From JBELMB01 sp042088665 (lineage in GTDB: Bacteria; Pseudomonadota; Alphaproteobacteria; Rhodobacterales; Rhodobacteraceae): a stretch of 19,980 nucleotides of DNA. Below are positions 7,085 through 12,610 of the stretch, in pieces; the stretch's first letter is position 1; every line of letters begins with the position of its first letter. Below the pieces are notes generated by a model, which was not told the origin of the DNA, did no database searches, and saw only the letters and a list, made by a program, of their open reading frames with translations. The DNA is taken from NCBI GenBank assembly GCA_042088665.1, contig JBELMB010000090.1:1-19980 (forward strand), given 5' to 3'. Position numbers and translations under genes: made by a program.

Positions 7085-7122
7085 CCCCCCGACGCGCAAG
7101 CAACGCCGCCCCCCGACGCGCA
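7085..7122 (+). repeat. 14-bp direct repeat, period 24
   Basis: CCCCCCGACGCGCA occurs at 7085-7098 and 7109-7122. It lies about 115 bp before the oxygenase start, in the same gene-free spacer as the 16-bp-period repeat. No promoter or operator function can be shown. Confidence 0.6.
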
Positions 7123-7235
7123 TAACCGTCACCCCCAAGGCCTGTTTCACAGCGACACACCATGTCGCGCCTGAACCCGACAGGGGTGCCGCGTGCCCCT
7201 AGCATCCCGGACACGTTCAACCCGGGGAGCCCGCC

Positions 7236-8405
7236 ATGACCCAGTCCCTTTCCAATCTCACCGACCTCGCCAGCGTGCGCCAACCCGTGGATCGGGCCAA
7301 TGGCCTGCCCAACGCGCATTATACCTCGCCAGAGGTCTTCGCCGAAGAACGCGAGGCGCTGCTGTTCTCGCAATGGGCCGGGCTGGCCGTGGCCGCCGAT
7401 GTGCCCGAGGCTGGCGATGCAAAGCCGATCACCTTCCTCGGGATGCCGCTCTTGATGGTGCGGGGCCGCGACGACACCGTGCGCGTGTTCCAGAACATCT
7501 GCCGCCACCGTGGCATGATCCTCGTGGAAGAGGCCCGCAAGATCGAAGGCGCCATCCGCTGCCCCTACCATTCGTGGTGCTACGGCACCGATGGCCGCCT
7601 TGTCTCCACCCCGCATGTGGGCGGTCCCGGGCGCAACACGCACGCCTCCATCGACCGCGCCACCCTTGGTCTGATCGAAGTGCGCAGCCACGTCTGGCGC
7701 GATGTCATCTGGATCAACCTCTCCGGCACCGCGGCCCCTTTTGAGGAGGCCATGTCAGACGTGATGACCCGCTGGGCCGAATTCGAACAACCGCTGTATC
7801 ACGGCGGCGCGGACTCGCGGTTTGAACTGGCGGTCAACTGCAACTGGAAACTGGCGGTCGAGAACTACTGCGAAAGCTACCACCTGCCATGGGTGCACCC
7901 CGGGCTGAACAGCTACTCCCGCCTCGAAGACCACTACAACATCGAATGTTATGGCGCCTATTCGGGCCAGGGCACCGAAGTCTACCGGCAGCTCACCGAC
8001 GACAATGGCGACAGCTTTTCCGATTTCGAGGCGCTGGCCGAGAAATGGGACACCGCGGCGGAATACATCGCGGTCTATCCCAACGTCCTGCTCGGCGTGC
8101 ACCGCGACCACGCCTTTGCCATCGTGCTGGTGCCCGAAGGGGCCGAACGCACGGTCGAGTACGTGCACGTCTACTACGCCACACCGCTAAGCGACCCCGG
8201 CCTGCGCTCCCGCAACACCGAACAATGGAGGCTGGTCTTCGAAGAGGATATCTTTGTCGTCGAAGGCATGCAGCGCGGGCGCCACGCGGCGGGCTTTGAC
8301 GGCGGGCGCTTCTCTCCGGCCATGGATGGCCCGACGCATTGCTTCCACGACTGGGTTGCGGGCAAGGTACAGACCCACCGCGCGATGGATCAGGCCGCGG
8401 AATGA
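7236..8405 (+). CDS. Rieske non-haem iron oxygenase, alpha subunit type
   Basis: Predicted terminal oxygenase that uses a [2Fe-2S] Rieske centre and mononuclear iron to hydroxylate or cleave an organic substrate. The 389-residue length is usual. Rieske ligands: Cys89, His91, Cys109, His112 (CRHRG...CPYHSW). Iron-site ligands: His216 and His221 in ESYHLPWVHPG with Asp338 (EEDIFVVEG) as the likely third. The bridging position, an Asp in naphthalene dioxygenase, is Glu213 here, as in carnitine oxygenase CntA, which suggests the quaternary-ammonium group (choline-, betaine- or carnitine-type oxygenases). The substrate is inference only. ATG start with GGGGAG upstream. No ferredoxin-reductase gene is nearby, so electrons must come from a protein encoded elsewhere. 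The stop overlaps the start of the 69-aa gene (ATGA). Confidence 0.92.
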   Translation: MTQSLSNLTDLASVRQPVDRANGLPNAHYTSPEVFAEEREALLFSQWAGLAVAADVPEAGDAKPITFLGMPLLMVRGRDDTVRVFQNICRHRGMILVEEARKIEGAIRCPYHSWCYGTDGRLVSTPHVGGPGRNTHASIDRATLGLIEVRSHVWRDVIWINLSGTAAPFEEAMSDVMTRWAEFEQPLYHGGADSRFELAVNCNWKLAVENYCESYHLPWVHPGLNSYSRLEDHYNIECYGAYSGQGTEVYRQLTDDNGDSFSDFEALAEKWDTAAEYIAVYPNVLLGVHRDHAFAIVLVPEGAERTVEYVHVYYATPLSDPGLRSRNTEQWRLVFEEDIFVVEGMQRGRHAAGFDGGRFSPAMDGPTHCFHDWVAGKVQTHRAMDQAAE

Positions 8406-8611
8406 GCCTCCAGGCGCAGTTGCTGGCCGCGCATGACAGCGATGACCGCGCGGCACTGATCGGCCTCTACACGCAGGCCGCCCAGCAAGCAGGCGACGAG
8501 GACGCCGCCTGCTTTTTCCTGACCCATGCCTATGTCTTTGCATTGGAAGCCGGCGACCCCCGTGCGGCGGATCTGCATCTGCGCCTGAAGGCCGCTGGCC
8601 GCGAGGCATGA
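8402..8611 (+). CDS. Small protein coupled to the Rieske oxygenase (69 aa)
   Basis: Begins MSLQAQLLAAHDSDD and ends LRLKAAGREA. Its ATG overlaps the oxygenase stop in an ATGA, a sign of translational coupling. The sequence is almost all helix: ALIGLYTQAAQQAGDEDAACFFLTHAYVFALEAGDPRAADLHLRLKAAG has the alternating small/large residue pattern of two or more TPR-like helices. No signal peptide, cysteine pair or cofactor motif is visible. It may be a small accessory or stability factor for the oxygenase, but no function is known to me. The coupling and the codon use in line with its neighbours argue for a real gene. Confidence 0.7.
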   Translation: MSLQAQLLAAHDSDDRAALIGLYTQAAQQAGDEDAACFFLTHAYVFALEAGDPRAADLHLRLKAAGREA

Positions 8612-8730
8612 CAACGACGCCTGGGGCAAGGCCGCGCGCCCCGGAGTATTCAGGTCGCGCCGCAGCCCCATCGCCCCCCGAGATCGGCGGGTTCTGAACG
8701 CATGAGAACAGAGCCTCGATCGTTGTCATG
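8607..8730. repeat. 11-bp perfect inverted repeat flanking 102 bp
   Basis: CATGACAACGA (8607-8617) and TCGTTGTCATG (8720-8730) are exact reverse complements. The left arm covers the stop of the 69-aa gene. It might be the ends of a very small mobile element remnant or a chance match; no target-site duplication is apparent. Confidence 0.4.
8621..8644 (+). terminator. Stem-loop after the oxygenase/69-aa pair
   Basis: CTGGGGC (8621-8627) pairs with GCCCCGG (8638-8644), including one G-U pair, around a 10-nt loop. It starts ten bases after the 69-aa stop. There is no strong T-run, so it is only a probable terminator. Confidence 0.35.
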
Positions 8731-8806
8731 AAGCGGTCTTCCAGCGCCGCTGCACCACCCCCGATCGCAGTCTCTCAGAGTGCCTTGGCGCGGCCATTGG
8801 GACCTG

Positions 8807-8855
8807 TGTCGCCCAAGGCGACAGCGCCTGCGCCTCGACGCAGGCCCGGGCCTGC
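8807..8855 (-). terminator. Cluster of three GC-rich hairpins after the DUF2189-like gene
   Basis: Reading on the minus strand from the stop, there is a perfect 16-bp palindrome GCAGGCCCGGGCCTGC (8840-8855), an overlapping 7-bp stem GCCTGCG/CGCAGGC (8826-8845) and a 7-bp stem TGTCGCC/GGCGACA with a CAA loop (8807-8823). No T-run follows. They probably stop or stabilise the transcript where it meets the converging oxygenase transcript. Confidence 0.45.
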
Positions 8856-8856
8856 C

Positions 8857-9651
8857 CTAGGCAGCGGGCTCATCCGACCCCGAGCCATAGGCAATCATGT
8901 CATAGAGATGCCAGGTCGCATGGCCCAACAGCGGCAGCGCGATCAACAGCCCGAAGAACCCCGGCACCATCGACAGCAGCGTCACCACCGCAACAAACCC
9001 GCCCCAAAGCAGCATGGGCACCGGATGCGCCTGCACATAGCTGAACGACGTGATCATCGCCGTCACGAAATCGATGTCCCGGTCCAGAAGCATCGGCAGC
9101 GCCAGCACCGAGATCATGTACAGGAGCGTCGCAATCGCCGCGCCCACCAGCGTGCCAAAGCCCAGCATCTGAACCCCCTGCCAGGACGTGTAGATGGCAT
9201 AGCTGCTCGACACATTGGTCATCGTCGACAGCCCGAGAAACAGCGCAAAGATCATATGCGCGAGGAAAAACCAGAACAGAAAGATCACCACGATCACAGC
9301 CCCCAACCAGGGCAATTGCCCGGCCCGCTGCCGCGCCACGACGCTGGCGATCTGCCTCCAGTCCAGCACACGCCCCTGCGCAATCCGGCGGCTGACGTCG
9401 TAAAACCCGACGGCCGCAAACGGCGCCACGAGCGGAAACCCAATGGCGGCAAAGACGAGCCAATAGCTCTGACCGGTGACCCAGGTGACCCAGGCCATCA
9501 CCCAACCAAGGGCGACATAGGGCCCCGCAAAAGCCAGCGCAAAGCCGGGCGCACGCATCATGTCCCGCCGCGCACGGCGCAGGGCCTCCCTGAAGATGTC
9601 CAGAGACACGGGTCCCAGTTTGGGCAGCCCCGGTTTCGGTGTATCGGGCAT
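8857..9651 (-). CDS. DUF2189-type integral membrane protein
   Basis: 264-residue inner-membrane protein of unknown function. After a cytosolic N-terminus (MPDTPKPGLPKLGPVSLDIFREALRRARRDMMRAP) about six hydrophobic segments follow, at roughly 37-58, 65-85, 115-140, 160-190, 205-235 and 235-255. The pattern of paired helices with the central RRIAQGRVLDW segment and the C-terminal HATWHLYDMIAY matches what I recall of the DUF2189 family. The ATG at 9651 is chosen because of AGGAGGGG directly upstream; a longer in-frame ORF reaching 9768 runs through short tandem repeats and is unlikely to be translated. Monocistronic, converging with the oxygenase pair. Confidence 0.85.
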   Translation of the reverse strand: MPDTPKPGLPKLGPVSLDIFREALRRARRDMMRAPGFALAFAGPYVALGWVMAWVTWVTGQSYWLVFAAIGFPLVAPFAAVGFYDVSRRIAQGRVLDWRQIASVVARQRAGQLPWLGAVIVVIFLFWFFLAHMIFALFLGLSTMTNVSSSYAIYTSWQGVQMLGFGTLVGAAIATLLYMISVLALPMLLDRDIDFVTAMITSFSYVQAHPVPMLLWGGFVAVVTLLSMVPGFFGLLIALPLLGHATWHLYDMIAYGSGSDEPAA

Positions 9652-9674
9652 CCCCTCCCCTCCTTGGCTGGACG

Positions 9675-9719
9675 CCACGCTGCTTGGCCGCAGGATGTTT
9701 GGCCCCACGCTGCTTGGCC
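9675..9719 (-). repeat. 15-bp tandem repeat, three units, in the DUF2189-like gene leader
   Basis: CCACGCTGCTTGGCC is found at 9675-9689 and 9705-9719, and the unit between them (9690-9704) matches at 11 of 15 bases. It lies 24-68 bp upstream of the ATG at 9651, within the probable 5' leader. Confidence 0.75.
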
Positions 9720-9761
9720 ACGGCTTGCTTCGAATGACGCTCAGACAGGAGTAAGCCGCAA

Positions 9762-9834
9762 GTGGCACGCCACAGCAACATGTTGCTCAGTTGCATGTTT
9801 TTTGCGCCAGCACGCCGGAGGTCGGGCGACCTCC
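9762..9834. promoter_or_regulatory. Three perfect inverted repeats upstream of the DUF2189-like gene
   Basis: GTGGC-AC-GCCAC (9762-9773) is directly followed by the 14-bp palindrome AGCAACATGTTGCT (9774-9787), and GGAGGTC-GGGC-GACCTCC lies at 9817-9834. The two abutting palindromes sit about 110-135 bp before the start codon and look like operator sites or a cruciform; the third can form a hairpin. Bound factors are unknown. Confidence 0.4.
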
Positions 9835-9861
9835 ACCGCAGAGCAAGTGCCGCCCCCAGTG

Positions 9862-9881
9862 GCGCGGGGTTGACCCCGCGC
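9862..9881. repeat. Hairpin repeat, copy 1
   Basis: Perfect inverted repeat GCGCGGGG-TTGA-CCCCGCGC. The same 20 bases recur at 9984-10003, and GTG stands just before both copies. In this copy the stem extends outwards (GTGG/CCAC) with one bulge. Confidence 0.85.
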
Positions 9882-9983
9882 CCACCGCAAAGCGACCCGG
9901 CTGGTCACTCACCTCATGGGCAAGACACATGCGCGGGCAGTTTACCGGGTGACAAGAACCATGCCAAAAGCACAGCCGCCGTG

Positions 9984-10003
9984 GCGCGGGGTTGACCCCG
10001 CGC
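9984..10003. repeat. Hairpin repeat, copy 2
   Basis: Identical to the 20-bp hairpin at 9862-9881 and in the same orientation, 122 bp away. It lies 67 bp past the prfB stop. The 9652-10069 space holds no gene that I can support; these hairpins and the palindromes before them are its main content. Confidence 0.85.
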
Positions 10004-10060
10004 GCGCCGCCGTCACATCAGCGCACCACCGCCCGTCAAGGCGCAAACCAGCGCTCGACC

Positions 10061-10077
10061 AAAAGGACCTTAGTCCT
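10061..10077 (-). terminator. Compact terminator overlapping the prfB stop codon
   Basis: On the minus strand AGGAC (10077-10073) pairs with GTCCT (10068-10064) around a TAAG loop, followed by TTT. The loop contains the TAA stop of prfB, so the hairpin begins inside the last codons. With a stem of only 5 bp it is a weak intrinsic terminator at best. Confidence 0.4.
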
Positions 10078-11194
10078 CGCCCTGCGCATCGGCGCGGCTC
10101 TTGCCAGAGACCTGCAAGGCCAGCGTCGCCTCCATGAAAGGATCAAGATCGCCATCCAGCACGCCCGAGGTGTCCGCCGTCTCGTGATTGGTGCGCAGAT
10201 CCTTGACCATCTGGTAGGGCTGCAGAACATAAGACCGGATCTGGTTGCCCCAGCCCGCGTCCCCCTTGGCCTCGTGCAGCGCGTTCACTTCGGCATTCCG
10301 CTTGTCCAGTTCCAACTGGTACAGCCGCGATTTCAGCGCCTTCATGGCAATGTCGCGGTTCTGGTGCTGCGACTTCTCCGAAGAGGTCACCACGATCCCC
10401 GTAGGGTGGTGCGTGATCCGCACCGCCGAATCCGTGGTGTTCACGTGCTGCCCCCCGGCCCCCGAAGACCGGTAGGTGTCGATCCGGATATCCGCCGGGT
10501 TCACATCCACCTCGATGTTGTCATCGATCACCGGATAGGCCCCCACGGCGGCAAAGGACGTCTCCCGCGTGCCCTTGCCAAACGGCGAAATCCGCACCAA
10601 CCGGTGCGTGCCGCTTTCCGACTTCAACCAGCCATAAGCGTTCGGGCCCTTGATCTGATAGGTCGCCGATTTGATGCCAGCCTCCGTGCCCGACTGCTCT
10701 TCCTGCAGGTCCACTTCGAACCCGCGCTTCTCCGCCCACCGCACATACATCCGCGCCAGCATCGACGCCCAGTCGCAGGCTTCCGTGCCACCGGCACCGG
10801 ACTTGATCTCCAGAAAGGCATCGTTGCCATCGCTCTCGCCGTCCAGCAACGCCTCGAGCTCCTTCTTGGCGGCTTTCTCGACAAGGGCCGTCAGCGCCTC
10901 TTCGGCCTCGGCCACCACCTCGTCATCTTCTTCCATCTCGCCCAGCTCGATCAGCTCGACCTGATCCTCCAGCTCCTGCTTGAGCGAAGCATAGGTCTCC
11001 ATCGCGGACACCAGCGCTTGTCGGTCCTTCGTCAGCTTTTGCGCATTGGCCGGATTGTCCCAGAGATTGGGGTCCTCCATGCGCGCGTCGAATTCCTCAA
11101 GGCGATGCTGCGCGGTTTCCCACCCCAGACGCTGCCTGAGCAGATCAAGCGATTTCCCGATCCGGTCCACGTTGTTCTGGGCTTCCGCACGCAT
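10070..11194 (-). CDS. prfB: Peptide chain release factor 2
   Basis: Recognises UGA and UAA stop codons on the ribosome and triggers release of the finished protein. The 374-residue length is normal. An N-terminal helical domain is followed by the codon-recognition domain with the RF2 tripeptide Ser203-Pro-Phe205 (RISPFG) and the catalytic loop Gly247-Gly-Gln249 in SSGAGGQHVNTTDSAVRI. The SPF motif separates it from RF1 (PxT). The ORF is continuous, with no in-frame UGA near codon 26, so the autoregulatory frameshift of E. coli prfB is absent, as I would expect in this lineage. ATG start with GGAGAG just upstream. It is divergent from the kinase-like gene at 11221 with only 26 bp between the start codons. 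Confidence 0.97.
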   Translation of the reverse strand: MRAEAQNNVDRIGKSLDLLRQRLGWETAQHRLEEFDARMEDPNLWDNPANAQKLTKDRQALVSAMETYASLKQELEDQVELIELGEMEEDDEVVAEAEEALTALVEKAAKKELEALLDGESDGNDAFLEIKSGAGGTEACDWASMLARMYVRWAEKRGFEVDLQEEQSGTEAGIKSATYQIKGPNAYGWLKSESGTHRLVRISPFGKGTRETSFAAVGAYPVIDDNIEVDVNPADIRIDTYRSSGAGGQHVNTTDSAVRITHHPTGIVVTSSEKSQHQNRDIAMKALKSRLYQLELDKRNAEVNALHEAKGDAGWGNQIRSYVLQPYQMVKDLRTNHETADTSGVLDGDLDPFMEATLALQVSGKSRADAQGED

Positions 11195-11220
11195 CTTGCT
11201 CTCTCCATGTCAGGCCCTGC

Positions 11221-12117
11221 GTGATACCAAGCGCCGCAGAGACGGGCAAGACGAGAGACACGGTGCAAAAACGCGACGCCACGCTGGCAATCTACAAGGC
11301 CCGGTTGATCAGACCGCTGGTCGAGACCGCCCTCGCCGAAATCCTGCTGGTGGCCGCACCGCAGGGTGAGGCCGTGCTGAAGATCTACCACAAGGACGAC
11401 GCCGGGAACGAGGCCGCCTGCCCCGCCCTGATGCGCGCCTGGACCCAAAGTGGCGCCATGGCCGAGGTTTTCGACTGGCGCGCCGACAGCCTGTTGATGG
11501 CGCATCTGGACGGGCCCGCGCTGGGGGATCTCACCCGCTCGGGCCGCGACCGGGAGGCCTGCGTCCTGCTCGCACAGACCGCGGAACAACTGCACGCCAC
11601 CCCGCCCCGGTCCGTCCCGGCGATGCCCCGGCTGGAGGACTGGGTGCAGGCGCTCCTGAGCCTGAGTTTCGCGCCGGAGTGCCCCGTGGGACTGCGTCGG
11701 GACATGACCGCCGCGCAAGAGATGGCGCGCGCGCTCATGACCTCTGCCCCGGCCCCCGTGGCGCTGCATGGCGATCTGCACCATGACAATGTCATCCTCA
11801 CAGGTGACGGCCCGCGTGCCTTCGACGCCAAGGGCCTCACCGGAGAGCGCGCCTATGATCTGGCCAATGCCCTGCGCAATCCAAAGGGCGCCGCGGCTGA
11901 GGTCAACGACCCGGAGAGGCTGCGCGCCTGCATCGCGCTTTATGCCAGGGCGCTGAACGTCCCCCCGGGGCGCATGGCGGCCTGGGGTTTCGTGAAATCC
12001 GCCCTGTCGATCACATGGCGCAGCAAGGGCAGGCTTGTGTCCGACACCGAGGCCGCGCTGTTGTCCCTGCTGCACGCAGAGGCCCGGCAGCGCGAAAATG
12101 GCCCCGTTAACCTTTGA
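11221..12117 (+). CDS. APH(6)/hydroxyurea-kinase family phosphotransferase
   Basis: Kinase-fold protein of 298 residues resembling streptomycin 6-kinase and related small-molecule kinases. The ATP-site Lys54 stands in GEAVLKIYH. The catalytic loop is HGDLHHDN (183-190) with Asp185 as likely base. The metal-binding FDAKG (201-205) replaces the usual DPKG and is followed by ERAYDLANALRNP, typical of this family. The fold is clear, but the natural substrate is not; chromosomal members often have no proven resistance role. The start is uncertain: the GTG at 11221 has little ribosome site, while a GTG at 11263 follows GAGAG and gives VQKRDATLAIYKARL. Divergent from prfB; the ORF ends in a TGA beside a short dyad TGACG-CAA-CGTCA (12118-12130). 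Confidence 0.85.
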   Translation: MIPSAAETGKTRDTVQKRDATLAIYKARLIRPLVETALAEILLVAAPQGEAVLKIYHKDDAGNEAACPALMRAWTQSGAMAEVFDWRADSLLMAHLDGPALGDLTRSGRDREACVLLAQTAEQLHATPPRSVPAMPRLEDWVQALLSLSFAPECPVGLRRDMTAAQEMARALMTSAPAPVALHGDLHHDNVILTGDGPRAFDAKGLTGERAYDLANALRNPKGAAAEVNDPERLRACIALYARALNVPPGRMAAWGFVKSALSITWRSKGRLVSDTEAALLSLLHAEARQRENGPVNL

Positions 12118-12162
12118 TGACGCAACGTCACGACACTGCCACCCGCGATCGCAGGGCAATCT

Positions 12163-12187
12163 GTACCAAACCGACCCGGTTTTGTAC
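12163..12187. promoter_or_regulatory. 25-bp dyad symmetry element
   Basis: GTAC-C-AAACCG-ACC-CGGTTT-T-GTAC is symmetric with one mismatched pair (C/T) and a 3-bp centre. It lies 46 bp past the kinase-like gene, in a 493-bp space (12118-12610) where no gene can be supported. It may be an operator or a terminator-like hairpin; there is no adjoining T-run beyond the arm. Confidence 0.45.
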
Positions 12188-12327
12188 TGATTGCTCTCAG
12201 GCCCGGGCCGCGGTGGGGCTCTTTGCGCCCGTCATCGGCACAGACAAATTCGGTGCAAAATGCGTCGGACAGCCCTGAATTGCGCTCCCCACCAAGCACA
12301 AGCGGCGCATCAAAAGAACCGGCAAGC

Positions 12328-12363
12328 CTCTGGGCAAAACTCTGGGCAAAACTCTGGCAATAA
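12328..12363 (+). repeat. 12-bp tandem repeat, nearly three units
   Basis: CTCTGGGCAAAA occurs at 12328-12339 and 12340-12351, followed by the decayed copy CTCTGGCAATAA (12352-12363). It is intergenic, between the kinase-like gene and the end of mrcA. Confidence 0.85.
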
Positions 12364-12400
12364 ACACTTTTCCACATGATCTTGCCCTTTGCGTGCGCCC

Positions 12401-12424
12401 GTCCATGCCCCTGTCCATGCCCCC
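12401..12424 (+). repeat. 12-bp tandem repeat, two units
   Basis: GTCCATGCCCCT (12401-12412) is followed directly by GTCCATGCCCCC (12413-12424). It is a second, unrelated 12-bp duplication in the same gene-free stretch. Confidence 0.8.
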
Positions 12425-12610
12425 GCCCACACCCTGACGGCAGGCCAATCCGCCACTGCGCCGCCTCCCGTCCAAAACCGTACCAGTCAGCGCAAAGGTT
12501 AACGCCCCGCGCAATCCGCCACAGCATCTGGTGGGCGCGCGCAGCCTTTACCACAGCGAACGCCGCGCGCTTGACAGGCCTTCAGTCAAGAATTTCTTAC
12601 GTGAACGGGG

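Noticed and set aside
10070..11194. Programmed frameshift in prfB
   Set aside because: The frame is uninterrupted from the ATG, with no early UGA.
9992..11224. 410-aa open frame antisense to prfB
   Set aside because: RF2 is unmistakable on the other strand, and the frame shows no family features.
11032..12159. 375-aa minus-strand frame across the kinase-like gene and prfB start
   Set aside because: It overlaps two supported genes and reads as a shadow.
12197..12554. Small minus-strand frames in the space before mrcA
   Set aside because: Their sequence comes largely from 12-bp tandem repeats, with no ribosome site or recognisable fold; left unannotated.
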